The notes under the pieces were generated by a model. The model ran no database searches, had not been told where the DNA came from, and worked only from the letters and a program-made list of their open reading frames with translations. From NCBI GenBank assembly GCA_039908095.1, contig JAMOBJ010000028.1, forward strand, positions 1 through 50,097: a stretch of DNA of 50,097 nt. Reading direction: 5' to 3'. The stretch comes from Nitrospirae bacterium YQR-1. Lineage in GTDB: Bacteria > Nitrospirota > Thermodesulfovibrionia > Thermodesulfovibrionales > Magnetobacteriaceae. This document shows, one piece after another, positions 34,422 to 44,445 of this stretch. How positions within the stretch are numbered: position 1 is the stretch's first letter; the number at the start of each line of letters is the position of its first letter. Both the position numbers and the translations under genes were made by a program.

Positions 34422-36080
34422 ATGATTTTTAATAATAGTTATCTTAAAAATATATTTGTAACCGCCGTCCTGATATTTTATTTATTTATATCTTTCAATT
34501 TAATTAAATACCACTATGAACTAATTTATTACCCATTTCAAGTTGAGCAGGAAGAGATAGGAATGGTTGTTTCAACCGATCTTTTAATGAAGGGAATAAA
34601 TCCATATCGTTTTGAAAACCAACCTATGTTTACAAATATTTATGGCATTGGGTACAATTTGGTTGTAATACCCGTTTATAAGATACTTGACAGACTTAAC
34701 AGCCATCATAAAGGCGGGAGTAATTATATGTTGTCACACAGAATTACATCCGCTGTTTTTATCGTTCTTTCCTTATCGCTGATTGCCTTCATAATGTATT
34801 GTCTGAAAATTGACAGTTTGCTTATCTGTGGAGCAATAATAATTCAATATGCAACATTATTTTTCTACTCTCCTGCTATTGCAAAACCCGACAGTATGGG
34901 GATGTTTCTGTACCTGATGAGTGTATTTATACCGTGGTATTTCAGATATTCATTTCGCAGCGTCTTAATTGGTATTGTTATAGGACTAGTCTGTTTTTAC
35001 ACCAAGATATACTTCGTTTTAGGGATAATGATAGTGATATCATACATTTTTTTCTTTATTTCCAAGTCAAAAGGTGTTAAATATTTTTCTATATTCAGCA
35101 TCGTTTTTATTTTAACTGCAATTGTAATGAATAGCTTATGTGAAGCCTATTTCTATGACGTGGTATTTCTGCAATATAATTTTACAAAACATCCTGTAAC
35201 CACTACTTTTAAAGAAACCTTAAGATTTTTTATCTGGAATGCTGGTTTGGCGATATGTTTGTGTTTATCGTTGATAATAGAGATGCGTAATTATCTATAT
35301 TTAAAAGTGAGAAACAGTTTTTTTAATAATTTAAAAAGGTCTGACATAAATATTTCTGATATTAATAAACCATTTTTTAACAAAGAAGTAAGTATATTCT
35401 CATATTCTGTTTTTATTTTGCTTTGTGTGTTGGTATTGAAACTGGGCTCTCTACTGTCATACCATTTTGAGCTTTTTATGCCGTTTTTCCTTATAAGTAT
35501 CTTAAAACCAGGAGATGGATTTTTAAAATCAAAATACGTGCTGATTGCATTTTTAGCTATTAACATATACACTGCTTATTCAAATGTTCTTTTTATGAAA
35601 ATTGTGCCTCCTGATATTTTCTTCAGAACAGACCCCTCCGGTAAATTCACTATCAGAGTCGGCATAAGTCCTGAAGAAATAGAAAAGCTCATCGCAAAAA
35701 GCATTAACGTTTTGGTGTCAAGGCCATTTTCCATTATGGCACTAAATCACGGCAAGACTGTTTATGATACCAGCCATAATAACTACATGAATGATTTGAC
35801 TCCTAAAAATGTTTTTGCGAAAATATTATTTCCAAAGAACTTTACTGAGTTAAATGAAAAATTTATAGAAGAGATTAATGATAAAATTGCAAGTAAATAT
35901 TTTGATTTACTTGTGTTGACTATAAATACGAGTAATGGAATCAATAAGAAATATCTCGATCCGTGGTTTATATCAAATAAAAATGTGTTTGATAATTACG
36001 TGGTTACAGGCCAATATAAGTATTTTATACCGGCTTTGCCGGATACCGTGGATATAATGACTTTTGAACCTAAGGAGTGA
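34422..36080 (+). CDS. Polytopic membrane protein, GT-C glycosyltransferase-like (copy 2)
   Basis: Tandem paralogue of the gene at 32695: the QEEIGMVVSTDLLMKG, INPYRFENQPM, SKSKGVKYF and GKTVYDTSHNNYM blocks are identical or nearly so and the helix layout is the same, while the C-terminal domain has drifted. The ATG at 34422 has AGGTGAG five bases upstream and is preferred to the GTG at 34413. Duplication followed by divergence suggests different sugar acceptors or donors. No catalytic assignment can be made from sequence alone. Confidence 0.7.
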   Translation: MIFNNSYLKNIFVTAVLIFYLFISFNLIKYHYELIYYPFQVEQEEIGMVVSTDLLMKGINPYRFENQPMFTNIYGIGYNLVVIPVYKILDRLNSHHKGGSNYMLSHRITSAVFIVLSLSLIAFIMYCLKIDSLLICGAIIIQYATLFFYSPAIAKPDSMGMFLYLMSVFIPWYFRYSFRSVLIGIVIGLVCFYTKIYFVLGIMIVISYIFFFISKSKGVKYFSIFSIVFILTAIVMNSLCEAYFYDVVFLQYNFTKHPVTTTFKETLRFFIWNAGLAICLCLSLIIEMRNYLYLKVRNSFFNNLKRSDINISDINKPFFNKEVSIFSYSVFILLCVLVLKLGSLLSYHFELFMPFFLISILKPGDGFLKSKYVLIAFLAINIYTAYSNVLFMKIVPPDIFFRTDPSGKFTIRVGISPEEIEKLIAKSINVLVSRPFSIMALNHGKTVYDTSHNNYMNDLTPKNVFAKILFPKNFTELNEKFIEEINDKIASKYFDLLVLTINTSNGINKKYLDPWFISNKNVFDNYVVTGQYKYFIPALPDTVDIMTFEPKE

Positions 36081-36217
36081 TGCACATCGCTGTTAAAATG
36101 AACTTGGAGATTATGTCATTTGATTTTAAAAAAGTGTTTAATCTATAGTAAAAAATATGACACGCTTTTTTCATAAAGGACAACATTGAAAACAACAGAA
36201 TAAAAGGTGGTGAGCAG

Positions 36218-37327
36218 TTGAGAAAAGTACCGTTTACGGATTTGAGGGCTCAGTATCTTTCAATTAAGGGAGAGATAGATGGGGTGATAGAGAGTGTGAT
36301 AATGGACAGTGCCTTTATCGGCGGCAAACACGTAAAGAGTTTTGAGGAGAGTTTTGCCGGCTATATTGGTACGAAACACGCTGCAGGGGTCGGAAACGGC
36401 ACAGATGCTCTCTTTATCGCCTTAAAATGCCTTGGTGCCACTTCAGGTGATGAGGTCATAACGGCGGCAAACAGTTTTATCGCCACATCTGAAGCTGTAA
36501 CCGCAACAGGCGCAAAAGTTGTCTTTGTTGACTGTGACCCAAAAAGTTATAACATAGATACCGATAAACTCAAAAAAGCCGTTTCTAAGAAAACGAAAGC
36601 CATAATACCGGTTCATTTGTACGGTCAGCCCGCCGATATGGAAAAAATCATGGAGATAGCACAATTACACAACCTCTTTGTAGTAGAAGATGCAGCACAG
36701 GCGCACGGTTCTGTTTATAAAGGTAAAAATGCCGGCACAATTGGACACGCCGCATGTTTTAGTTTTTTCCCGGGCAAGAACCTTGGTGCCTATGGGGATG
36801 CCGGTGCTATCACCACAAATGACGGAGCACTTGCCGTTAAGATGAAAATGTTTGCCAATCACGGAAGAGTGGAAAAGTACAGCCATGACTTTGAGGGTAT
36901 AAACAGCCGGCTTGACGGCCTTCAGGCCGCCATATTGAATGTTAAACTCAGATATTTAGATACATGGACACAACGGAGACGCCGTATTGCCGCCATTTAT
37001 GATGCCGGGCTAAAGGACTGTGTAATAACCCCGCCTGTAATGCCTGAAGCCATACACGTCTATCATCTTTACGTAATACGGGTTAAAGGTGAAAGAGCAC
37101 AGCTTATAAGCCATCTTTCAAAAAATGGAATCTCAACCGGCATACACTACCCAACACCGCTTCCATTTCTAAAGGCTTATGAATACCTTCATCACAGGGC
37201 AGAGGACTTTCCTGTTTCATTTGCGCTAAAGGATGAGATTTTAAGTCTGCCCATACACGGGGATATGACTGATGAGCAGGCTGAATATGTCATTGACGTT
37301 ATACGGAAGTTTTACAATGCCGGTTAA
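36218..37327 (+). CDS. DegT/DnrJ/EryC1/StrS-family sugar aminotransferase
   Basis: A 369-residue PLP enzyme that would aminate a keto-sugar nucleotide. The PLP lysine is K187 in [16 protein letters not shown] and the ring-nitrogen aspartate is D158 in [25 protein letters not shown] and [11 protein letters not shown] are family motifs, and [12 protein letters not shown] lies near the C-terminus. Members of this kind act in dTDP- or UDP-amino sugar pathways (WbpE/FdtB/DesI-like); the substrate is not clear here. The TTG start at 36218 follows AGGTGG. Confidence 0.92.
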   Translation: MRKVPFTDLRAQYLSIKGEIDGVIESVIMDSAFIGGKHVKSFEESFAGYIGTKHAAGVGNGTDALFIALKCLGATSGDEVITAANSFIATSEAVTATGAKVVFVDCDPKSYNIDTDKLKKAVSKKTKAIIPVHLYGQPADMEKIMEIAQLHNLFVVEDAAQAHGSVYKGKNAGTIGHAACFSFFPGKNLGAYGDAGAITTNDGALAVKMKMFANHGRVEKYSHDFEGINSRLDGLQAAILNVKLRYLDTWTQRRRRIAAIYDAGLKDCVITPPVMPEAIHVYHLYVIRVKGERAQLISHLSKNGISTGIHYPTPLPFLKAYEYLHHRAEDFPVSFALKDEILSLPIHGDMTDEQAEYVIDVIRKFYNAG

Positions 37328-37363
37328 TGTATGCCCTCTAGTGCCTGAGTGTGGAAGTACGCT

Positions 37364-39502
37364 GTGAAACAGGTACTGATAAGGGGCGGGGATGTGTTAG
37401 TTGAAGATGTTGCCCCACCTATGGCGGCCCCGGGATGTATTGTTGTAAAAACAGCCTTTTCCGCAATCTCATCAGGCACGGAACTCAGCGGCATTCAACA
37501 TGCGGCTACTCCTTTGTGGGAAAGAGCGTTAAGAGAGCCTAAGAGAATAAAACAAGCAGTGGATATGGTAGCTCAAAGGGGGCTACAAAATACATACTCC
37601 CTGATAACCGGCAAGCTCAACAGTGGAAACCCTGCAGGGTACTCTCTCTCAGGCTATGTTTTTGAGACAGGGGAGGGGGTTGAAAAGTTCAGGGTGGGAG
37701 ACAGGGTTGCTTGTGGTGGAAACAAGTATGCCTTGCACAGTGAGATGGTAGTGGTGCCTAAAAATCTGGCGGTTAAAATCCCTGAGTGTGTGGATATGTC
37801 AAAGGCTTCAGTGGTTACAATTGGGGCGATAGCACTTCAGGGGGTTCGCAGAGCTGTGCCTGCTATAGGGGAGGTGTTTTGTGTTATAGGGCTGGGCATA
37901 CTTGGGCAGTTGACGGCTCAGATTTTAAAAGCAAACGGCTGCAAAGTCATCGGAGCGGACGTTAACCCTGAAAGGGTGGCACTTGCCACAGCCCTTGGTA
38001 TGCATAGTGCTTTAGAGGCGGAGCAGGACGGCGGTGTTGATACGGTTAAACGCCTCACTGAGGGTGCCGGTGTTGATGGTGTGATAATAACCGCCTCATC
38101 GCCCTCTGACGGCATAGTATCGGCGGCATTTAAGATGTGCCGGAAAAAGGGACGTGTCGTGCTTGTCGGAGACGTGGGGCTTAATCTCAATAGAGGGGAT
38201 TTTTACGAAAAGGAGCTGGATTTTTTCGTCTCGACCTCCTACGGCCCGGGCCGTTATGACGGAGTTTATGAGGAAAAAGGGCTTGATTATCCAATTGGGT
38301 ATGTAAGGTGGACGGAAAACAGAAACATGTCTGAATTTCTGCGCCTTGTTGCCGATGGGCTTGTAAGGCTGGATTCCCTTATCTCGGGGATATACTCAGT
38401 TGAAGATGCAAAGAAGGCATATGATGAGTTGTCTGAGAGTAAGCCGCTTATTGTCCTTCTATCATATCCACAAAGCGGCGGGGAGGCGGTTAACCGCAAA
38501 GTATTCAATCCTGAGAGTAAACCGGCAAAAGGTGGCCGGATAAACATAGCGCTGGCCGGGTGTGGGAATTTTGCCCGTGCCGTGCATTTACCGAATCTGA
38601 GGGAGCTGAATAATTTATATCATATTAGGGCAATTATGAATCGAACCGGCCATGTAGCCCTAAATGCTGCAAAGCAGTTCAAGGCTGATTACTCGACAAC
38701 TGACTTCAACGAACTTCTGAAGGATAGCTCTGTGGAGGCGCTCCTGATTTCAACAACACACAATCTTCATGCACGGATGGCTTATGATGCCCTTAAGGCC
38801 GGTAAACACGTGTTTGTTGAAAAACCCCTTGCTCTTACGCGTGAAGAGCTCGCTCTTTTTGCCGGCTTTTATCAAGAAAATTCTCACACTGCAAGCACTC
38901 CCATGCTTTTTGCCGGTTTTAACAGAAGATTTTCCCCTCACATACAAAAGATATGCAAGGAGACGGAGAAACGAACCGGTCCGCTATTTATAAACTACCG
39001 GATAAACGGGGGCTACATAGCGGCGGATAATTGGATACAAACACCGGAGGGAGGGGGCAGAAACCTTGGCGAGGCCTGCCACATATACGACATTTTCACA
39101 TTTCTTACCAACTCAAAGGTCAAAACAGTCGGGGCTGCATCCATTACGCCCGATACCGGATACTATAAGAGAAACGATAATTTCACAGCCTCAATAACCT
39201 TTGAAGACGGCTCACTCTGTACTCTGACATATACATCAATGGGCAGTAAGGACTACCCTAAGGAGCATATGGAGGTGTTTTTTGACGGTAAGACGGCACA
39301 ACTCAATGACTACAAAACCACACAGATTTATGGGGCATCCGGCATGACTCTAAAAACAAAAACAGCTGAAAAGGGACACAAGGAGGAGTTGGCTGCTTTT
39401 GCAGGGGCCTTAACTGGAAAGCAGGTCAATTGGCCTATTGAGTTATGGCAATTGTTACAGGCAACAGAAATAGCACTCAGGGTTGAAGAATTAATCGCAT
39501 AA
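37364..39502 (+). CDS. Two-domain oxidoreductase: zinc-type dehydrogenase fused to GFO/IDH/MocA
   Basis: The N-terminal half (about 360 residues) is a medium-chain dehydrogenase: SSGTELSG, GDRVACGG and the Rossmann loop GLGILGQLTAQIL. The C-terminal half is a GFO/IDH/MocA dehydrogenase with ALAGCGNFARAVHLPNL, EALLISTTHNLHA and the catalytic KH-type EKPLAL. Such fusions are frequent in cell-surface polysaccharide loci and probably act on sugar nucleotides, though the reaction is unknown. The GTG at 37364 (V6 of the longer frame) aligns with the usual MKQVL start and has GGAAG six bases upstream; the longer frame begins at 37349. Confidence 0.88.
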   Translation: MKQVLIRGGDVLVEDVAPPMAAPGCIVVKTAFSAISSGTELSGIQHAATPLWERALREPKRIKQAVDMVAQRGLQNTYSLITGKLNSGNPAGYSLSGYVFETGEGVEKFRVGDRVACGGNKYALHSEMVVVPKNLAVKIPECVDMSKASVVTIGAIALQGVRRAVPAIGEVFCVIGLGILGQLTAQILKANGCKVIGADVNPERVALATALGMHSALEAEQDGGVDTVKRLTEGAGVDGVIITASSPSDGIVSAAFKMCRKKGRVVLVGDVGLNLNRGDFYEKELDFFVSTSYGPGRYDGVYEEKGLDYPIGYVRWTENRNMSEFLRLVADGLVRLDSLISGIYSVEDAKKAYDELSESKPLIVLLSYPQSGGEAVNRKVFNPESKPAKGGRINIALAGCGNFARAVHLPNLRELNNLYHIRAIMNRTGHVALNAAKQFKADYSTTDFNELLKDSSVEALLISTTHNLHARMAYDALKAGKHVFVEKPLALTREELALFAGFYQENSHTASTPMLFAGFNRRFSPHIQKICKETEKRTGPLFINYRINGGYIAADNWIQTPEGGGRNLGEACHIYDIFTFLTNSKVKTVGAASITPDTGYYKRNDNFTASITFEDGSLCTLTYTSMGSKDYPKEHMEVFFDGKTAQLNDYKTTQIYGASGMTLKTKTAEKGHKEELAAFAGALTGKQVNWPIELWQLLQATEIALRVEELIA

Positions 39503-39535
39503 TGCCGGTAGCATAAGATTAAAGACGGCAATACA

Positions 39536-40600
39536 GTGAAAAGCAGCACTAATTATAATAAAAATATCTTTGAACATAATCCATATAAAACCATAGTTTT
39601 TACTGTATTAATTTTACTAAGTGCATGTCTTTTAGCTTTTGAGGCTTATTTAAGAATTTTTGTGCCGTTGCCATATATTGTTGAGTCATTTGAGTACCAT
39701 CACGATTTACGAAAAAACTTTAATGGAAAAGTCCGCTGGGGAGAGACTACATATCAACTAAGAACAAACTCATTAGGTTTTAAAGACAGGCGACGGAAGG
39801 ATACAGACCTGAAAAACACTAAAGCCCGTCATCGTATATTGCTTGCCGGTGATTCCTTTACCGAGGGAGTGGGAGTTATCTATGAAAAAACATTTGCAGG
39901 TTTGCTGGATAATTACTTTTCAAAGTCTGATACAGAGGTTTTTAATTCCGGAGTTCAGAGTTACAGCCCTGTGTTATATTATTATAAGCTAAAATATTTA
40001 ATGGAAATTCAGGGGCTTAAATTCGATGAGGTTATACTTTTTGCCGACATATCTGATATTAAGGATGAGCTTAGGTATTTAGGCTTCAGGCCGTCAAAAC
40101 CGGCAGCATTGCAAAAAATAGTTTTTTTTCTGAAAAGTGACATCATGGTAATTAACTATCTGTTAAAAAAATACGGACAGATACAGAATAAAATATACTG
40201 CAAACAAACAGCTGATAATGCTACCACTGCTGTGCAAAAAACCGGCAATTCAAATCCAATAAACATGGATATTGTCGGACTGGAATTGGCAAAGGCCAAC
40301 ACCTGGAGAGTTATCAAACTATGCCTGGACAATAAGATAAAGATTACTCTGGTAATTTACCCTCATCCCATAGACATAATCAACAATGATTATAATTCTG
40401 CTTATATGCAGCAGTGGAAGGAGTTTTCAGAGTTAAAAAATGTAAAACTAATCAACCTGTATCCGTACTTTTTCACAGGGGCAGGGGCTGAGGAAACAAT
40501 AAAAAAATATTTCATTAAGGATGACTTACACTGGAATGAGGTGGGACACAGGTTTGTGGCTGATTTGCTGATAAAAGAGCTATTGCCGGCGGTTGAGTAA
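39536..40600 (+). CDS. Membrane-anchored SGNH/GDSL-type hydrolase (1)
   Basis: A 354-residue protein with one N-terminal membrane helix (about 17-38) and a periplasmic SGNH fold: block I AGDSFTEGVG, a block III-like segment, and block V DDLHWNEVGH with the catalytic Asp-His pair. Related proteins add or remove acetyl or other acyl groups on glycans. The GTG start at 39536 lacks a strong site. It overlaps the next SGNH gene region and belongs with the glycan locus. Confidence 0.83.
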   Translation: MKSSTNYNKNIFEHNPYKTIVFTVLILLSACLLAFEAYLRIFVPLPYIVESFEYHHDLRKNFNGKVRWGETTYQLRTNSLGFKDRRRKDTDLKNTKARHRILLAGDSFTEGVGVIYEKTFAGLLDNYFSKSDTEVFNSGVQSYSPVLYYYKLKYLMEIQGLKFDEVILFADISDIKDELRYLGFRPSKPAALQKIVFFLKSDIMVINYLLKKYGQIQNKIYCKQTADNATTAVQKTGNSNPINMDIVGLELAKANTWRVIKLCLDNKIKITLVIYPHPIDIINNDYNSAYMQQWKEFSELKNVKLINLYPYFFTGAGAEETIKKYFIKDDLHWNEVGHRFVADLLIKELLPAVE

Positions 40601-40604
40601 GCAG

Positions 40605-41753
40605 ATGGTAAAGATGGAATTCCCCGGTTGGAAAAATGTTGCTGCAGTATTAGTTGGTTGTGTCGTTGCAGCGATAGTATTTGAGGTATTTCTTCGTGTT
40701 TATAATCCTGTCCATTTCACTGTAAGAGGGGATAACATCACTTTAGCAGCAAATGAGACAATACATATAGAAAATAAGGATATTCCAAACATTGACAAGC
40801 TGATAAAAGTATGGAGAAACTCCATTGGTTTCAGGGGTGCCGACCCGCCTGTGGGGCTGGACGGCTACCTGAGTATCATCTCAGCCGGGGGCAGCACAAC
40901 AGAGTGTCTCTTCCTATCCGACGGCAAGACATGGACAGACCTTTTAGCAAATAAATTAAAGAAAAACTTCCATCCTCTATGGATAAATAACGCAGGAATA
41001 TCCGGGCATTCATCTTATGGACACTACATATTGATTCAAAGTTATATTTCAAAAATTCATCCCAAAGTAGTTCTCTTTCTTGTCGGGGCAAACGAAATCC
41101 AAAAGTCTGAAACACATCCAAACGAGCGGGCGATAATGCAAAAGCATGACAGCACATATAATTTTAAAACCTTTGTAAACTATCTTGCATCAAAGACGGA
41201 AACGGTGTACTTTTTACAAAATATTAACAGATTCCGGCAGGCGGCAAAGGCACACCTATACACGGAGCCTTTTGATGTCCGTACTGAAAACACATTATCA
41301 CTGCCGGATATGGCTAAAGAGGTCAGGCAGGCTAAGGCTGAGAATGCCGCAGCCCTTAGTGCATATGAGCAGAGACTTCACAGGCTCATTGACATAACCG
41401 TCAATAGCTCAATCGTACCGGTTTTAATAACCCAGCCGGTTCTCTATGGAAATGCAATTGACAATTCAACCGGCAAAGACCTAGGCAAACTTAAATTTGC
41501 AGGCAATTATAACGGTGAGCTTTGGTGGAATATTATGGAAATGTATAACGACGTCACAAGAAAAACCGCTTCAGAAAGAAATGTATTTATCATAGACCTT
41601 TCAAAAGAACTACACAAAGACTCACGTTACTACTACGACTGGCTGCACTTCACAAATACAGGAGCTCAACAGGTATCAGAGATTCTTTATAAGCACCTGT
41701 GTCCGTTTTTATCGGAAAAGTATCCGGAATTAAACATCGGTAAGTGTTTATGA
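40605..41753 (+). CDS. Membrane-anchored SGNH/GDSL-type hydrolase (2)
   Basis: About 382 residues. One N-terminal helix (VAAVLVGCVVAAIVFEVFL) is followed by an SGNH-type fold: AGGSTTECLFLSDGKTW replaces the usual GDS block I, so the nucleophile is probably the serine of GGST; block V is YDWLHFTNTGAQ. It differs clearly from the preceding protein and is not a recent duplicate. Several starts are possible (TTG 40593 overlapping the previous stop, ATG 40605, ATG 40614); 40605 is chosen as the first ATG. Confidence 0.8.
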   Translation: MVKMEFPGWKNVAAVLVGCVVAAIVFEVFLRVYNPVHFTVRGDNITLAANETIHIENKDIPNIDKLIKVWRNSIGFRGADPPVGLDGYLSIISAGGSTTECLFLSDGKTWTDLLANKLKKNFHPLWINNAGISGHSSYGHYILIQSYISKIHPKVVLFLVGANEIQKSETHPNERAIMQKHDSTYNFKTFVNYLASKTETVYFLQNINRFRQAAKAHLYTEPFDVRTENTLSLPDMAKEVRQAKAENAAALSAYEQRLHRLIDITVNSSIVPVLITQPVLYGNAIDNSTGKDLGKLKFAGNYNGELWWNIMEMYNDVTRKTASERNVFIIDLSKELHKDSRYYYDWLHFTNTGAQQVSEILYKHLCPFLSEKYPELNIGKCL

Positions 41754-41805
41754 CTATACTTTATCATTTGAAAAAGCTTATACCAAGATGGGGAGTACAG
41801 GTCAC

Positions 41806-41835
41806 TTGACTAAATACACAGTATTAAGATATTAT
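41806..41835 (+). promoter_or_regulatory. Sigma-70-type promoter for the AAA+/VWA pair
   Basis: TTGACT at 41806-41811, an 18-bp spacer and TATTAT at 41830-41835, about 48 bp ahead of the AAA+ ATG. It suggests that the chelatase-like pair is transcribed separately from the glycan genes upstream. Confidence 0.55.
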
Positions 41836-41883
41836 AAGTGTTGATGATAAGAGACGGAAACCAGCAAAGGCACTTATATAATA

Positions 41884-43215
41884 ATGATTAAAGAAAAACA
41901 GAATGATGTAATACCTCTAAACCGTCTTGATGTCGGGCATATTTGCAACAAAAGCCTAAGTGTCCGTTTTATGACACAATTGAAAAAGGATCTGGATGCC
42001 GGCAAAGACGTGTTCCCCTCCATATTCGGCCTTGACCACGTCAAAAGAAGACTGGTTGAGATTCTGATGACCGGAAACGGTGTGCTTCTTAAAGGAGACT
42101 TCGGCGTTGGTAAAACACATCTCAGTAACGCCATTTTTACAATCCTCAGAGACTACTACCTGCAGAATCAGGTTTTCACCAACGTGGGATGTCCGGTAAG
42201 GGAAAATTCCTTATATCTGCATAATTACCTGACCGGCAGGGATGTAACCGCATATGATAACGTCTGCCCGGTTTGCAGACATAAGTACATAGAGGAATTC
42301 AGCGGTTTGGATAACGTTATGGCAGAGCGGGTATATTTAACCGAGGGAAGCGGTTTTGCACGGATACAGGGCAATGAGGATGTCGAACCGGAACGAATTC
42401 TTGGTATGTATCATCTTGTTAGATATGCAGAAATCGGTGATCCCTTTGATCCCCGTGTCCTTGAGCCTGGTAAGATTGCACAGAGCTCGGGCGGTATCTT
42501 GTTTGTGGACGAACTAGGTCTGCTTAACAAAGAAGCTCAGTATGCACTGATTCAGGGACTTCAGGAAAAACAATTCACCCCTACTAACAGCAGAATGACT
42601 TTCCCCGTAGATTTTCTCTTTGTAGCAACAACAAACAATATAAACGAGTATCAAATCCACACCGCCATAAACAATCGTCTGGTTGGTTTAAGGGTGGACA
42701 GGGTCGGCCATGACGATGAAATCAGAGTTGTAAAGAAAGAGCTTGAGGGAAAGGGTTTAAATACTGAATTTCCGGAGTTGTTCCTCGATTTTCTTGTTGA
42801 CACAATACGGCTGCTCAGTGATGCAACGGTTTACCTGGGGCCGCGTTCATCGATAAGAGCCTCTCAGATAGCCGCAGCCAGCGCCACACTTGAGGGAAGA
42901 AATATTGTCAGCTACTGCGATGTTAAAGAGGGCCTCTACACAGAGGTGTCTGGACAGGCAAGTGATGAAACATTTTCCGACTGCATGGAAATGCTTGCCA
43001 AAGATTTCCCGTCAATCAGGGATTTCTTACAAAGCAGACTTCCGGTAATTGAAAATGTCGCCGCTTATTTTGACTTGTTTGATGACTTTGATTCAGCCGT
43101 GCAAAATGTTGACCATGAGGTTCTTGCACCGCTTATAGAGATGTTACCGGAGGGTGAAAGAAGCCGCAGCGTTGCCATATCGTACCTGGATGCCTACATA
43201 AGGACATGTCCTTAA
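41884..43215 (+). CDS. AAA+ ATPase, magnesium-chelatase ChlI/MoxR-like
   Basis: A 443-residue AAA+ protein. Walker A is GDFGVGKT at 71-78, Walker B is ILFVDE at 205-210, and a sensor region reads FVATTNNINEYQIHTAINNR. Between them a long insertion contains C103 and the pair CPVC (128-131), which could bind a metal. The GNEDVEPERILG..H segment and PGKIAQSSGGILFVDELGLL resemble the I subunit of metal chelatases. It is paired with a VWA protein 39 bp downstream, as ChlI/ChlD, RavA/ViaA and NorQ/NorD are. Not a canonical ChlI: no porphyrin genes are near. The client is unknown. Confidence 0.8.
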   Translation: MIKEKQNDVIPLNRLDVGHICNKSLSVRFMTQLKKDLDAGKDVFPSIFGLDHVKRRLVEILMTGNGVLLKGDFGVGKTHLSNAIFTILRDYYLQNQVFTNVGCPVRENSLYLHNYLTGRDVTAYDNVCPVCRHKYIEEFSGLDNVMAERVYLTEGSGFARIQGNEDVEPERILGMYHLVRYAEIGDPFDPRVLEPGKIAQSSGGILFVDELGLLNKEAQYALIQGLQEKQFTPTNSRMTFPVDFLFVATTNNINEYQIHTAINNRLVGLRVDRVGHDDEIRVVKKELEGKGLNTEFPELFLDFLVDTIRLLSDATVYLGPRSSIRASQIAAASATLEGRNIVSYCDVKEGLYTEVSGQASDETFSDCMEMLAKDFPSIRDFLQSRLPVIENVAAYFDLFDDFDSAVQNVDHEVLAPLIEMLPEGERSRSVAISYLDAYIRTCP

Positions 43216-43254
43216 AATCTTAAGTCAACACGTATGAAATATTCATAGACGCCT

Positions 43255-44445
43255 GTGCTGACAAAGATTAAACACTGGTGTGATACACCTTCCCAATATG
43301 AAAAGCCTGTCTCCATCGTGCCCCCATCCATATTAGCTCTTTTGCTTGACAATGAAAACGATATGGAAGACAAATTTGTCCTTGCAGCTATGGAGAAACT
43401 TCATCCTGCCGTAAAAAACCTTGAGGTACCATTCAACCCTCCGGTTTTCCCTTTTGACAACAATGACTTTCAGGACCCTTTTTATCTGGTCCACACAGAT
43501 ACCCAGGCTGCCATAGACCTTGGCAATATCAAGAGTATGGATGACACAGAGGCTGAGGCTTTTCTTAAAGAAATTTACGGCAGATTTACGTTTTTGTCAA
43601 ACGGCAAGGTACGGGTAAAAAAGCGTGACCTGATAAATTTTGCAGGGAAAAGTTACTATTTTGATACCATCAAAAAAAGCGGCCACAAGGCATCAAAAGA
43701 GGACGCAGCAGAGAAACGCAAGAAGGATTTTCTTGCCGGTAAAACGTCTCTGCTCTCAGATATACACATGCCTTCAACAATTGTCAAAGGGGTTATAAGG
43801 AGAGTTGTGACAGGGGCGTTAACACTCATAGAAAAAGACGACCTCATGAGCTGCCGCAGACAAGCCGGGGAAAGAGCAAACATACTTATCGCCATTGACA
43901 GCAGCACATCTATGGAGCAGTACGGTAAACTTGAATACGCCGCAATGGCCTCTCTGTCCTTTCATTACTATAAGTCAACGCACTACAGAGAAAGCAAAGT
44001 AAAATTTGTCGCTTTTAACGAAAACATTCAAGAAACGGATCCTCTGGATATACTGGGTATTAAAGCCGGCGGGATGACCCATACTGCAGAGCTTCTTGAA
44101 TTTGTTTATCATTATTTCTCAGGGAAAAACAAGGGTGAAAATCCGGAACTTTATATTATAACGGATGGTTATCCCCAAAAAAGCGGAATTAGCGACACAG
44201 TGTATCAATCACGAACCCTGAAAGCGGCACAGCGGCTAAAAACCCTTAAGATCAGGACAAAGATACTGTTGGTTTACACAGAAGACAGCACCCTTAACGA
44301 CTCTGTGGTACGCTACAACAAACTGATAAGCGATGCACTGTCCGGTGAGTTGATAAAAATAGGCCCCCGGGACATCTCTCAAACTCTTATTAAAAGTGAT
44401 AGTTCCAATTCTAATTCAAAAGTAAACGCCTCGTTACTCTTTTGA
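43255..44445 (+). CDS. VWA-domain partner protein with complete MIDAS motif
   Basis: A 396-residue cytosolic protein. The first 200 residues are of unknown fold. The C-terminal VWA domain shows the full metal-ion-dependent adhesion site: D215-x-S217-x-S219 in LIAIDSSTSM, a threonine in AGGMTHTAEL and D304 in IITDGYPQ. It should bind a client or the AAA+ ring through Mg2+. The GTG start follows an in-frame TAG immediately upstream, with no strong binding site. The last codons, encoding ASLLF and the TGA, are supplied by half-copy D of the palindromic repeat. Confidence 0.8.
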   Translation: MLTKIKHWCDTPSQYEKPVSIVPPSILALLLDNENDMEDKFVLAAMEKLHPAVKNLEVPFNPPVFPFDNNDFQDPFYLVHTDTQAAIDLGNIKSMDDTEAEAFLKEIYGRFTFLSNGKVRVKKRDLINFAGKSYYFDTIKKSGHKASKEDAAEKRKKDFLAGKTSLLSDIHMPSTIVKGVIRRVVTGALTLIEKDDLMSCRRQAGERANILIAIDSSTSMEQYGKLEYAAMASLSFHYYKSTHYRESKVKFVAFNENIQETDPLDILGIKAGGMTHTAELLEFVYHYFSGKNKGENPELYIITDGYPQKSGISDTVYQSRTLKAAQRLKTLKIRTKILLVYTEDSTLNDSVVRYNKLISDALSGELIKIGPRDISQTLIKSDSSNSNSKVNASLLF

